64,000 nt of DNA from Streptomyces sp. CB02980. Lineage in GTDB: Bacteria; Actinomycetota; Actinomycetes; Streptomycetales; Streptomycetaceae. This document shows, in pieces, positions 44,321-53,088 of the stretch. Below the pieces are notes generated by a model, which was given only the letters and a program-made list of their open reading frames with translations, ran no database searches and was not told the DNA's origin. Position numbers and translations under genes: made by a program. How positions within the stretch are numbered: position 1 is the first letter of the stretch; each line of letters opens with the position of its first letter. The stretch is taken from NCBI RefSeq assembly GCF_014451325.2, contig NZ_JACSCH020000020.1:62001-126000 (forward strand), written 5' to 3'.

Positions 44321-44385
44321 GTCGTCGGCCCCTCTCGAATGGTCTCCCTGGCTGGCACAACGGTAGTGGCTTTCGAAAGGTTGCG

Positions 44386-44401
44386 CCAAACACACGTTCG
44401 A
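44386..44401. promoter_or_regulatory. Putative LexA (SOS) box upstream of lexA
   Basis: On the minus strand this reads TCGAACGTGTGTTTGG. The first half matches the actinobacterial SOS consensus TCGAAC-N4-GTTCGA exactly; the second half matches three of six. It lies about 66 bp upstream of the lexA start. Confidence 0.6.
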
Positions 44402-44598
44402 GTGAAAATTCGCAGATTGCCTTACGCGTGTACGCATGCAGGTGTATGAGCACTCTCGCGCCTCCGCCCCAATTCGGACGTCACGGTAGCCTTCGCCGCT
44501 GGGTCGCGCGCGGTGCACCCTCTCAGTGTCGCACCCGGAGGGGTCGAATCGCGGGAGCGGACGCGTCGCGACACGCGGTACGCCCGGAATCGCCGCCA

Positions 44599-44614
44599 AC
44601 CCAAGATCTAGTGG
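44599..44614. promoter_or_regulatory. NrdR box 1
   Basis: ACCCAAGATCTAGTGG matches 12 of 16 positions of the NrdR consensus ACACWATATATWGTGT. It lies upstream of nrdR, an autoregulated gene in Streptomyces. Confidence 0.7.
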
Positions 44615-44629
44615 TTGGATGGCATCGGC

Positions 44630-44645
44630 CACCCAGGGGTAGTGG
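44630..44645. promoter_or_regulatory. NrdR box 2
   Basis: CACCCAGGGGTAGTGG keeps the right half (TAGTG) and the key C of the NrdR box. It starts exactly 31 bp (three helical turns) after box 1, the tandem arrangement expected for NrdR. Confidence 0.55.
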
Positions 44646-44754
44646 TCCCCGGTCTGCCGGGGGTGCCCACATCGCCTATGCTGGTGGTCGCTTCGCAGGG
44701 CCTTGACGGTCGGGCGAGGTTCACCAGTCGTGCCGTGAGGGAGGGTCGGAACCA

Positions 44755-45264
44755 ATGCACTGCCCCTTCTGCAGGCACCCCGACAGCCGTGTCGTCGACA
44801 GTCGCACCACCGACGACGGGACGTCGATCCGGCGTCGTCGCCAGTGCCCCGACTGCTCCCGTCGTTTCACGACGGTGGAGACGTGCTCGCTCATGGTGGT
44901 GAAGCGGTCCGGTGTCACCGAGCCCTTCAGTCGTACCAAGGTCATCTCCGGCGTACGCAAGGCGTGCCAGGGGCGACCGGTCACCGAGGACGCCCTCGCC
45001 AAGCTCGGCCAGCGGGTCGAGGAGGCGGTGCGCGCCACCGGCAGCGCCGAGCTGACCACCCACGACGTGGGTCTGGCCATTCTCGGCCCGTTGCAGGAGC
45101 TCGACCTCGTCGCGTACCTGCGCTTCGCGTCCGTGTACAAGGCTTTCGACAGCCTCGAAGACTTCGAGGCCGCCATCGCGGAACTCCGCGTGCGGCCTCC
45201 CGCTGAGAACCGCGGGACCGGTGCGACCCCTGAGGTCCCCGTTCCCGCCACCGCCGCCGACTGA
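44755..45264 (+). CDS. nrdR: Transcriptional repressor NrdR
   Basis: A 169-residue zinc-ribbon/ATP-cone regulator of ribonucleotide reductase genes. The zinc ribbon is MHCPFCRHPDSRVVDSRTT with RRQCPDCSRRFTT; the ATP-cone follows (VVKRSGVTEPFSRTKVISGV). It senses adenine nucleotides and binds tandem NrdR boxes, two of which lie just upstream. It is probably co-transcribed with nrdJ. Confidence 0.97.
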   Translation: MHCPFCRHPDSRVVDSRTTDDGTSIRRRRQCPDCSRRFTTVETCSLMVVKRSGVTEPFSRTKVISGVRKACQGRPVTEDALAKLGQRVEEAVRATGSAELTTHDVGLAILGPLQELDLVAYLRFASVYKAFDSLEDFEAAIAELRVRPPAENRGTGATPEVPVPATAAD

Positions 45265-45432
45265 CCGGCGGTCCGGGTCCCGTGCCCGGCGCCGGCCGCC
45301 GAGCGGCCTGGCAGACGTGCCCCGAGCGACCCCCGTGGCGTTCGTGGCAGCAGTACAGAACGACGTACAGAAGACGGTGCCCTGGGACTATCTGGGCGCC
45401 GAAGTGTGTTTTGCCCGTATATGGGAGGCGGC

Positions 45433-48339
45433 ATGACAGAGACGGCGAGCGGTCCGGCACGTGGTTCTCGTTCCAAGGGAGCGAAGGCGACGAGCAAGGG
45501 CCTGCGTATCGAGCGCATCCACACCACCCCCGGCGTGCATCCGTACGACGAGGTGGCGTGGGAGCGCCGTGACGTCGTCATGACCAACTGGCGCGACGGC
45601 TCGATCAACTTCGAGCAGCGTGGCGTCGAGTTCCCCGACTTCTGGTCGGTGAACGCGGTCAACATCGTCACCAGCAAGTACTTCCGCGGGGCCGTCGGCA
45701 CCCCGCAGCGCGAGACCGGTCTCAAGCAGCTCATCGACCGGATCGTGAAGACGTACACGAAGGCCGGCGAGGAGTACGGCTACTTCTCCTCGCCCGCCGA
45801 CGCCGAGATCTTCGAGCACGAGCTGGCCTACGCCCTCCTGCACCAGATCTTCAGCTTCAACTCGCCGGTCTGGTTCAACGTCGGCACGCCCCAGCCCCAG
45901 CAGGTCTCCGCCTGCTTCATCCTGTCCGTCGACGACTCCATGGAGTCCATCCTCGACTGGTACAAGGAAGAGGGCATGATCTTCAAGGGCGGCTCCGGCG
46001 CCGGCCTGAACCTCTCCCGCATCCGCTCCTCCAAGGAGCTGCTCTCCTCCGGCGGCAACGCCTCCGGCCCGGTCTCGTTCATGCGTGGCGCCGACGCGTC
46101 CGCCGGAACGATCAAGTCGGGCGGCGCGACCCGCCGCGCGGCCAAGATGGTCATCCTCGACGTCGACCACCCCGACATCGAGGACTTCATCGAGACCAAG
46201 GTCAAGGAGGAGGAGAAGATCCGCGCCCTCCGTGACGCGGGCTTCGACATGGACCTGGGCGGCGACGACATCACGTCCGTCCAGTACCAGAACGCCAACA
46301 ACTCCGTCCGCGTGAACGACACGTTCATGAAGGCCGTCGAGTCCGGCGGGAAGTTCGGCCTCACCTCCCGGATGACCGGCGAGGTCATCGAGGAGGTCGA
46401 CGCCAAGTCGCTCTTCCGCAAGATGGCCGAGGCCGCGTGGGCCTGTGCCGACCCGGGCATCCAGTACGACGACACGATCAACCACTGGCACACCTGCCCC
46501 GAGTCCGGTCGTATCAACGGCTCGAACCCGTGCAGCGAGTACATGCACCTGGACAACACGTCCTGCAACCTCGCTTCGCTGAACCTGATGAAGTTCCTCA
46601 AGGACGACGGCAAGGGCAAGCAGTCCTTCGAGATCGAGCGCTTCGCCAAGGTCGTCGAGCTCGTCATCACCGCGATGGACATCTCCATCTGCTTCGCCGA
46701 CTTCCCCACCGAGAAGATCGGCGAGAACACCCGCGCCTACCGCCAGCTCGGCATCGGCTACGCCAACCTCGGTGCCCTGCTGATGGCGACCGGCCACGCG
46801 TACGACTCCGACGGCGGCCGCGCCCTCGCCGGTGCCATCACCTCCCTGATGACCGGCACCTCGTACAAGCGCTCCGCCGAGCTCGCCGCGGTCGTCGGCG
46901 CGTACGACGGCTACGCCCGCAACGCCGAGCCGCACCAGCGCGTCATGCAGCAGCACGCCGACGAGAACACCAAGGCCGTCCGCGTGGACGACCTGGACTC
47001 GCCGATCTGGGCCGCTGCCACGGAGGCCTGGCAGGACGTGATCCGCCTCGGAGCCAAGAACGGCTTCCGCAACGCCCAGGCCTCGGTCATCGCCCCGACC
47101 GGCACCATCGGTCTCGCGATGTCCTGCGACACCACCGGCCTCGAGCCCGACCTCGCCCTGGTCAAGTTCAAGAAGCTCGTCGGCGGCGGCTCGATGCAGA
47201 TCGTCAACGGCACCGTCCCGCAGGCCCTGCGCCGCCTGGGCTACCAGGAGGAGCAGATCGAGGCGATCGTCGCCCACATCGCCGAGAACGGCAATGTGAT
47301 CGACGCCCCCGGTCTGAAGACCGAGCACTACGAGGTCTTCGACTGCGCCATGGGCGAGCGCTCCATCTCCGCGATGGGCCACGTCCGCATGATGGCGGCC
47401 ATCCAGCCGTGGATCTCGGGCGCCCTCTCCAAGACCGTGAACCTGCCGGAGACGGCCACGGTCGAGGACGTCGAAGAGGTCTACTTCGAGGCCTGGAAGA
47501 TGGGCGTCAAGGCGCTCGCCATCTACCGCGACAACTGCAAGGTCGGCCAGCCCCTCTCCGCCAAGAAGAAGGAGGAGGAGAAGGTCGAGGTCACCGCGAA
47601 GACCGAGGCGACGATCCGTGAGGCCGTCGAGAAGGTCGTCGAGTACCGCCCGGTCCGCAAGCGTCTGCCCAAGGGCCGCCCGGGGATCACCACCTCCTTC
47701 ACCGTCGGTGGCGCCGAGGGTTACATGACCGCCAACTCCTACCCGGACGACGGTCTCGGCGAGGTCTTCCTCAAGATGTCCAAGCAGGGTTCGACGCTCG
47801 CCGGCATGATGGACGCCTTCTCCATCGCCGTCTCCGTCGGTCTGCAGTACGGCGTCCCGCTGGAGACGTACGTCTCGAAGTTCACCAACATGCGCTTCGA
47901 GCCGGCCGGCATGACGGACGACCCGGACGTGCGGATGGCGCAGTCGATCGTCGACTACATCTTCCGCCGCCTGGCGCTGGACTTCCTGCCCTTCGAGACC
48001 CGCTCCGCGCTCGGCATCCACTCGGCCGAGGAGCGTCAGCGCCACCTGGACACCGGCTCGTACGAGCAGTCCGAGGAGGACGAGGTCGACGTCGAGGCGC
48101 TGGCCCAGTCCGCGCCCCGCGCCCAGGAGCTGAAGGCCGTCGCGGCCCCGGCTCCGGTCCCGGCCCCGAAGATCGAGGTCCCGGCCCCGAAGCAGGCGCA
48201 CACCTCGGCGGAGCTCGTCGAGATGCAGCTCGGCATCAGCGCCGACGCCCCGCTCTGCTTCTCCTGCGGGACGAAGATGCAGCGCGCCGGCTCCTGCTAC
48301 ATCTGCGAGGGCTGCGGCTCGACCAGCGGCTGCAGCTGA
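45433..48339 (+). CDS. nrdJ: Vitamin B12-dependent (class II) ribonucleotide reductase
   Basis: A 968-residue NrdJ reducing ribonucleotides to deoxyribonucleotides with adenosylcobalamin. Landmarks: FSFNSPVWFNVGTPQPQQVS, the active-site region with NGSNPCSEYMHLDNTSCNLA, and ASVIAPTGTIGLAMSCDTTG. A C-terminal zinc-ribbon holds the redox cysteines (CFSCGTKMQRAGSCYICEGC and a final SGCS). ATG 45433 has GGGAGG upstream; the frame is open nine codons further up. A terminator follows. Confidence 0.96.
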   Translation: MTETASGPARGSRSKGAKATSKGLRIERIHTTPGVHPYDEVAWERRDVVMTNWRDGSINFEQRGVEFPDFWSVNAVNIVTSKYFRGAVGTPQRETGLKQLIDRIVKTYTKAGEEYGYFSSPADAEIFEHELAYALLHQIFSFNSPVWFNVGTPQPQQVSACFILSVDDSMESILDWYKEEGMIFKGGSGAGLNLSRIRSSKELLSSGGNASGPVSFMRGADASAGTIKSGGATRRAAKMVILDVDHPDIEDFIETKVKEEEKIRALRDAGFDMDLGGDDITSVQYQNANNSVRVNDTFMKAVESGGKFGLTSRMTGEVIEEVDAKSLFRKMAEAAWACADPGIQYDDTINHWHTCPESGRINGSNPCSEYMHLDNTSCNLASLNLMKFLKDDGKGKQSFEIERFAKVVELVITAMDISICFADFPTEKIGENTRAYRQLGIGYANLGALLMATGHAYDSDGGRALAGAITSLMTGTSYKRSAELAAVVGAYDGYARNAEPHQRVMQQHADENTKAVRVDDLDSPIWAAATEAWQDVIRLGAKNGFRNAQASVIAPTGTIGLAMSCDTTGLEPDLALVKFKKLVGGGSMQIVNGTVPQALRRLGYQEEQIEAIVAHIAENGNVIDAPGLKTEHYEVFDCAMGERSISAMGHVRMMAAIQPWISGALSKTVNLPETATVEDVEEVYFEAWKMGVKALAIYRDNCKVGQPLSAKKKEEEKVEVTAKTEATIREAVEKVVEYRPVRKRLPKGRPGITTSFTVGGAEGYMTANSYPDDGLGEVFLKMSKQGSTLAGMMDAFSIAVSVGLQYGVPLETYVSKFTNMRFEPAGMTDDPDVRMAQSIVDYIFRRLALDFLPFETRSALGIHSAEERQRHLDTGSYEQSEEDEVDVEALAQSAPRAQELKAVAAPAPVPAPKIEVPAPKQAHTSAELVEMQLGISADAPLCFSCGTKMQRAGSCYICEGCGSTSGCS

Positions 48340-48359
48340 CATCGAGTAGGTGCTTCATG

Positions 48360-48388
48360 AAGGGGACCGGCCTCGTGCCGGTCCCCTT
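48360..48388 (+). terminator. Terminator after nrdJ
   Basis: 12-bp perfect stem (48360-48371 with 48377-48388), CTCGT loop, ending in a short T-run. Confidence 0.85.
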
Positions 48389-48435
48389 TGCCGTGTCCGG
48401 GAGCGAGCGTCGGGCTTCCGGCGCGTACGGAACCC

Positions 48436-48966
48436 TCAGGCGCGTATGGAACCCAGCACGGTGCCGAACACCTGGGGGTCGGCGTCGAAGCCGTGGCTGA
48501 TCGGGCGGTACGTCCAGCCGTCGGCGCCGTCCCGGGTGAACTCCACGACCGTCGCCGCGAGGGCGTCCGGCACGTCCGCGAAGTCGTGGACCAGCAGGTC
48601 CGTGTAGCCCTCGCGGACCCGTACGCCGGTGTTCGCCACGTCGCCGAAGGACCGCCGCCCGCCGCCCTGCTGTATGGCGACGCCCACCACCACGCGCGCG
48701 TACCGCGGTGCCAGGCGGTCGAGCTCCAGGGTCATGGCCTCGTCGTAGCCGAATCCCTGGCCCGTACGGCTGTCCCGGTGGAGCGTGATCGTGCCGTCGG
48801 GGGACCGACTGCCGAAGTGCACGAGCTGGACCGGGGCTCCGTGGGGATCGTCCGCGTCGAAGACACCGGCGACGATGTCCAGGTCGTGGGCCGGTGCGCC
48901 GATCGGGGCAGGGTCCCACCTGAGCGTCACCTCGACCCGGCCCACCCCTTTGTTGAGTCCGCTCAT
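48436..48966 (-). CDS. TerD-family protein
   Basis: A 176-residue TerD/TerZ-type calcium-binding protein. Motifs include KGVGRVEVTLRWDP, DLDIVAGVFDADD, GYDEAMTLELDRLAPR and VRVREGYTDLLVHDFADVPD. The family takes part in tellurite resistance, colicin or phage tolerance and general stress; Streptomyces have many copies. ATG 48966 follows GAGAGGGGAAGC. The other ter genes are not adjacent, so this is a solitary member. Confidence 0.9.
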   Translation of the reverse strand: MSGLNKGVGRVEVTLRWDPAPIGAPAHDLDIVAGVFDADDPHGAPVQLVHFGSRSPDGTITLHRDSRTGQGFGYDEAMTLELDRLAPRYARVVVGVAIQQGGGRRSFGDVANTGVRVREGYTDLLVHDFADVPDALAATVVEFTRDGADGWTYRPISHGFDADPQVFGTVLGSIRA

Positions 48967-49108
48967 GGTGCTTCCCCTCTCCGCGTACGCCCCCGCGCAC
49001 GCCTCGCGTCGAACCGTCCACCCGCTCAAAAGCCCTTGGTCGTGGGCCGATTACTCATGGTGTCATGGGGCTACGACAGTGGACCCGGGGGTTGAGGGGG
49101 AGAACGGT

Positions 49109-49939
49109 TTGTGGAGTGGTGAGGAGCTGGATCTCGATGCATATCTGGCTCGAATCGGATACGAGGCCGAACGGGACGGGGAACTCACCCCCGATCTGCG
49201 GACACTGACGGCCCTTCATCGGGCGCACGTCCGAGCGGTTCCCTTCGAGAACCTCGACGTCGCCCTGGGGCGACCTGTTCCGCTGGATCTGAAGAGCCTT
49301 CAGGCCAAGCTCGTCGAGCGACGCCGTGGAGGCTACTGCTACGAGCAGAACTCCCTGTTCGCCGCGGTGCTCGAACGGATCGGCTTCACGGTGACCGGGC
49401 GTGGGGCGCGGAACCGTTCGCGGGGCGCGGCGCTGCCGCCCGTCACGCACGCGCTTCTCGTCGTCGTGATCGAGGGCGAACAATGGCTCGCCGACGTGGG
49501 GTTCGGCTGGCAGGGGCCGCTGGAGCCGGTGCCCCTGCGGGACGGGGCGCGCGTCGAGCAGAGCGGCTGGACGTTCGGGATGGTCGTGGAGGACGAGGGC
49601 ATCCATGTGCTGCGGTCCCTGCGCCCGCAGGGGTGGACCGATCTGTACGCCTTCTCCCCGCAGACCCTCTACCCGGCTGACTTCACCGTCATGAACCACT
49701 ACAGCTCCAGCCACCCGCAGTCGCGCTTCCTCGGCCAGGTCGTGGCCCAGTGGCCGGGGGCGGACGAACGCAGGGCGCTGGTGCGCGACACGCTGTCGAC
49801 GGTACGGACGGACGGTGTCGTCGAGGAACGTGCCGTACCCGTGCACGAGTTGATCGCGACACTGGAGAGCCGTTTCGGGATCGAACTGGACGACGAGGAG
49901 CGCGCGGGACTCGAGCGCATGCACCCGGCGGGACCCTGA
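49109..49939 (+). CDS. Arylamine N-acetyltransferase
   Basis: A 276-residue NAT using acetyl-CoA to acetylate aromatic amines or hydrazines. The catalytic triad is visible: Cys in RRGGYCYEQNSLFAAVL, His in PPVTHALLVVV and Asp in WLADVGFGWQG. The RALHR/PFENLDV motif is HRAHVRAVPFENLDVALG. TTG 49109 has GGGGGAG six bases upstream; GTG 49079 is a longer in-frame option with a weak RBS. In some actinomycetes NATs act as amide synthases in secondary metabolism, but nothing nearby suggests that. Confidence 0.92.
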   Translation: MWSGEELDLDAYLARIGYEAERDGELTPDLRTLTALHRAHVRAVPFENLDVALGRPVPLDLKSLQAKLVERRRGGYCYEQNSLFAAVLERIGFTVTGRGARNRSRGAALPPVTHALLVVVIEGEQWLADVGFGWQGPLEPVPLRDGARVEQSGWTFGMVVEDEGIHVLRSLRPQGWTDLYAFSPQTLYPADFTVMNHYSSSHPQSRFLGQVVAQWPGADERRALVRDTLSTVRTDGVVEERAVPVHELIATLESRFGIELDDEERAGLERMHPAGP

Positions 49940-49981
49940 CGGGGTCTGCCGGGGCGGTCTCCGGGCCCGTACGATGGCGCG

Positions 49982-50587
49982 GTGCTGGTCAAGTGGATTC
50001 GCTGCACCGTGATGGACCGTCGAGGGTTCGAGCGGGGACAGCGGAAATGGGCGGGGCTGCTCGGTGAGCCGGGATTCCGGGGACAGGGCGGCGGGTGGAG
50101 CCGGGCTCGGCCGGACGTCGCCCATGTCTTCGGCTTCTGGGAGAGCCGGGCCTTCTACGACTCGTTCATGGCGCGTTCGCACGATCGCCTGGCGGCCGCG
50201 CAGATGGGCACGTACAAAGACATCCAGGTCAAGCTGTTCGACCACCGCTTCGACGTGAAGACGGGGTTCGAGCCGAAGTTCTCCGACGCCGACGTGGCGA
50301 GGGTGGCGCACTGCCGTGTCCATGAGGACCGTGCCGAGCACTTCGCGCTGATGCAGGAGAAGGTGTGGAACCCGGCGATGGCCGGGTCCCCCGGCATGCT
50401 GCGGGGCCTGTTCGGCGAGGCGCCCGGCAGCGAGTTCCTGGTGCTGTCGCTGTGGCAGTCCGCTGCGGAGCACGGGAAGTACCGGGTGGAGCGGATCGAG
50501 CGGCTCGGACTCCGGGCCAGGACCGCGGCCGATGTGGCGGCACTGGCCGGGGACGTGGTGCAGCTCGAGCCGGCCTGGACGGTCTGA
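49982..50587 (+). CDS. YdbC/DUF4937-family protein
   Basis: A 201-residue protein of two ferredoxin-like (ABM-type) halves: MLVKWIRCTVMDRRGFERGQ, then WESRAFYDSFMARSHDRLAA, and a second half with EFLVLSLWQSAAEHGKYRVE. The W-x-S/D motifs repeat in both halves. The family (DUF4937, YdbC-like) is of unknown function, possibly monooxygenase-like. It lies 42 bp after the NAT gene and is likely co-transcribed. Confidence 0.8.
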   Translation: MLVKWIRCTVMDRRGFERGQRKWAGLLGEPGFRGQGGGWSRARPDVAHVFGFWESRAFYDSFMARSHDRLAAAQMGTYKDIQVKLFDHRFDVKTGFEPKFSDADVARVAHCRVHEDRAEHFALMQEKVWNPAMAGSPGMLRGLFGEAPGSEFLVLSLWQSAAEHGKYRVERIERLGLRARTAADVAALAGDVVQLEPAWTV

Positions 50588-50594
50588 CCGGGCT

Positions 50595-50673
50595 GGGTCG
50601 GCTGTTCGAGCGGTGTGAGTGGACCCGGGTCGGCTGTTCGAGTGGTCTGAGTGGACCCGGGTCGGCTGTGCGC
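50595..50673. repeat. 32-bp tandem repeat (2.5 units)
   Basis: Two full 32-bp units beginning GGGTCGGCTGTTCGAG and a third partial unit, in the gap after the YdbC-family gene. Only three bases differ between the full units. Confidence 0.9.
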
Positions 50674-50722
50674 ATGGCCTGAGAGGTCCTGTGAGGGCTG
50701 GTGAGTCGAGGCTGAGCAATGG

Positions 50723-51352
50723 CTACGCCGGGACGTACGCGCCCGCTTCGACCCCCGCCAGAACCGCGCGCGCAGCCTGGTCCGCGAGCGTGCCGTCGAT
50801 CGGTTCGCGGGTGATGAAGAGCCGCAGGAACAGGGGTGCGGAGACCGCCTGGACGACCGCGCCCGCGTCGGTGCCGCGCGGTGCCTCGCCGCGGGCGACG
50901 GCCCGGGTGACGACGACCTCGCAGCGCCGGAAACGCTCGGTGTAGAAGGTGTGCAGGGCCTCCGCTGCCCGCGGGGACTGGAACGCGGCGCCGATGAACG
51001 CGGTGGGGGCCGCGCCTGTGGCGGGATCACCGAAGGCGTCGACGACCTGGTGCGCGAGTGCTCGCAGATCTCCGGAGAGGGTCCCGGTGTCCGGTGGCGT
51101 CCAGGAGTCCTCGTTCGCCAGGTCGAGCGCGTCGGCGAGGAGGCCCTCGACGCTGCCCCAGCGGCGGTAGAGCGTCGTCTTGTGGACGCCCGAGTGCTCC
51201 GCGACGTATTCCACGGTCAGGGCGGGGTAGCCGTGCTCGGACAGGCCGGTCAGGACGGCGTCGCGGACGGCCGCCCGGGTGCGTGCGGTGCGGCCGCCGG
51301 GGCGCGTCCTGCCTGGCGCCGGGGTCGGGTGCTCCTCGATCGAGTCATTCAA
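50723..51352 (-). CDS. TetR-family transcriptional regulator (divergent from ABC-F gene)
   Basis: A 209-residue TetR protein. The HTH region is TRAAVRDAVLTGLSEHGYPA then TVEYVAEHSGVHKTTLYRRW, with a ligand-binding C-terminal domain (TetR_C-like, ending ARAVLAGVEAGAYVPA). It is transcribed away from the ABC-F ATPase gene across a 92-bp gap containing repeated GTTGCGTT elements, so it probably represses that gene and itself. Confidence 0.92.
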   Translation of the reverse strand: MNDSIEEHPTPAPGRTRPGGRTARTRAAVRDAVLTGLSEHGYPALTVEYVAEHSGVHKTTLYRRWGSVEGLLADALDLANEDSWTPPDTGTLSGDLRALAHQVVDAFGDPATGAAPTAFIGAAFQSPRAAEALHTFYTERFRRCEVVVTRAVARGEAPRGTDAGAVVQAVSAPLFLRLFITREPIDGTLADQAARAVLAGVEAGAYVPA

Positions 51353-51363
51353 TTGCTACTCCC

Positions 51364-51418
51364 GTTGCGTTAGTGGATCGAGTCTGCCACACTCGCCTTA
51401 ACGCGACCGATGTTGCGT
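51364..51418. promoter_or_regulatory. Putative TetR operator region upstream of ABC-F gene
   Basis: GTTGCGTTAG (51364-51373) is inverted imperfectly as TTAACGCGAC (51398-51407), and GTTGCGTT recurs directly at 51411-51418. The divergent TetR gene makes these candidate operator half-sites. Confidence 0.45.
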
Positions 51419-51444
51419 TTGACGGCCTACTTCTGGAGGCGCCC

Positions 51445-53055
51445 TTGCCCACTCAGATCTCACTGCACGACGTCGTCGTGTCCCGTGGCGAACGACTGCT
51501 CCTCGATCAGGTCTCGCTCTCCGTGCGCCCCGGGGAGCGGATCGGGATCGTGGGGGAGAACGGCGCGGGGAAGTCGACTCTGCTGCGTCTCCTCGCAGGG
51601 GCGGAGCAGCCCGACGAGGGCAGTGTCGTCACCGTCGCCGACGGCGGTCTGCGGATGCTCGCCCAGACGCCCGAGCTGCCTCCCGGCGCCACTGTCGGTG
51701 ACGCGATCGACGCCGCGCTCGCCGAGCTCCGCGCCATGGAGCGGCGGCTGCGCGCACTCGAAACCCGACTCGACACGGCGGACGAGGCGGAGCTCGACGC
51801 GTACGGCGAGCTCCTCACCACCTACGAACTGCGGGGCGGATACGAGGCGGACGCCCGGGTCGACAAGGCTCTTTACGGACTCGGCCTCGCCGGCACCGGT
51901 CGGGAGCGGATACTCGGCAGCCTCTCCGGCGGAGAGCTGGCCCGGCTCGGTATCGCCTGCGCGGTCGCGGCCGGACCGGAAGTGCTCCTGCTCGACGAAC
52001 CCACCAACCACCTCGACGCGCAGGCGCTCGACTGGCTGGAGGGCGCCCTTCTCGCGCACCGCGGGACCGTCGTGGCTGTCTCCCACGACCGGACCTTCCT
52101 GGAGCGCGTCGCCACCGCGATCGTCGAGGTGGACGCCGACCGGCGTGCGCTCGTGCGGTACGGAGACGGATACGCCGGCTACCGCGCGGCACGAGCGGCC
52201 GCGCGGCAGCGTTGGGAGGAGGCCTACGAGGAGTGGTGCGAGGAGACGGCGCGGCTGGAGGCGTACGCCGCGACCACGGCGCACGGGGTCGCACCCGGGA
52301 GGGAGATGAAGGACAACAACAAAATGGCCTTCGACCGGGCGGCGGGCCGTGTCCAGGCCTCGGTCTCGGGGCGCGTCCGCAACGCCCGGGAGCGACTGAG
52401 ACGACTCCGCGAGGAGCCCGTGCCCCAGCCGCCTCCGCCCCTCTCCTTCTCCGCCCGGCCCTTGGCGGGCGGAGCCGAGGGAGCGCTCGTCACCCTGACC
52501 GGAGTGCGGGTCGCGGACCGTCTCTCCGTGGAGACGCTCACCGTCCGGGCGGGGGAGCGGCTGCTCGTCCATGGCGGCAACGGTGCGGGGAAGTCCACGC
52601 TGCTGCGGCTCATGGCAGGGACGGTCGGCCCCGACGCCGGGGACGTCCGGCGCGCCGGACGGATCGGGTACCTGGCCCAGGACGTCACGGTCCGGCGCCC
52701 GGAGGAGCGGCTGCTGGCCTGTTTCGGACGCGGGCTCGCCCTCGCCGAGGACGAGCGGGCCGAACTGCTCCTGTCGTACGGACTGTTCCGCCCGGCCGAC
52801 CTGAGTGTGCCGGTCGGCGGTCTCTCCGCGGGCCAGCTCCGCCGACTCGCGCTCGCCCGGCTGCTGGCCAGGCCCGCCGACCTCCTCCTGCTCGACGAGC
52901 CGGGCAATCACCTGGCCCTGGGGCTCGTGGAGGAGCTGGAAGCCGCGCTGGAGCAGTGGCCCGGGGCCCTTGTGGTGGTCTCGCACGACCGTGCGCTGCG
53001 CCGCCGTTTCACCGGGCACATACGCCGGATGGACTCCGGACGCCTCCTCGGTTGA
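51445..53055 (+). CDS. ABC-F family ATP-binding protein
   Basis: A 536-residue protein with two ABC nucleotide-binding domains and no membrane segments. Walker A motifs are GIVGENGAGKSTLLRLL and VHGGNGAGKSTLLRLM; the signature motifs are LSGGELARLGIACAV and LSAGQLRRLALAR; Walker B is LLLDEPTNHLD and LLLDEPGNHL. The inter-domain linker is rich in Arg/Glu. ABC-F proteins act on ribosomes, giving antibiotic protection or translation control. TTG 51445 has GGAGG five bases upstream. Divergent TetR suggests induction by a drug. Confidence 0.92.
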   Translation: MPTQISLHDVVVSRGERLLLDQVSLSVRPGERIGIVGENGAGKSTLLRLLAGAEQPDEGSVVTVADGGLRMLAQTPELPPGATVGDAIDAALAELRAMERRLRALETRLDTADEAELDAYGELLTTYELRGGYEADARVDKALYGLGLAGTGRERILGSLSGGELARLGIACAVAAGPEVLLLDEPTNHLDAQALDWLEGALLAHRGTVVAVSHDRTFLERVATAIVEVDADRRALVRYGDGYAGYRAARAAARQRWEEAYEEWCEETARLEAYAATTAHGVAPGREMKDNNKMAFDRAAGRVQASVSGRVRNARERLRRLREEPVPQPPPPLSFSARPLAGGAEGALVTLTGVRVADRLSVETLTVRAGERLLVHGGNGAGKSTLLRLMAGTVGPDAGDVRRAGRIGYLAQDVTVRRPEERLLACFGRGLALAEDERAELLLSYGLFRPADLSVPVGGLSAGQLRRLALARLLARPADLLLLDEPGNHLALGLVEELEAALEQWPGALVVVSHDRALRRRFTGHIRRMDSGRLLG

Positions 53056-53088
53056 GCCCGTCCAGTACCGGCGATCTAGGGTCGGGGT

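Larger units (their letters stand above)
44321..44754. other. 434-bp divergent regulatory gap between lexA and nrdR
   Basis: No gene supported. It holds a LexA-like box near lexA and two NrdR boxes near nrdR. The region is AT-richer than its surroundings around 44365-44440. No cobalamin riboswitch was recognised. Confidence 0.7.

Noticed and set aside
44402..44598. Cobalamin riboswitch upstream of nrdRJ
   Set aside because: No B12-box-like conserved core was recognised, and NrdR boxes already explain regulation.
45388..48342. Long minus-strand open frame opposite nrdJ
   Set aside because: It mirrors nrdJ exactly, with composition (Gly/Val/Asp/His-rich) typical of antisense frames.
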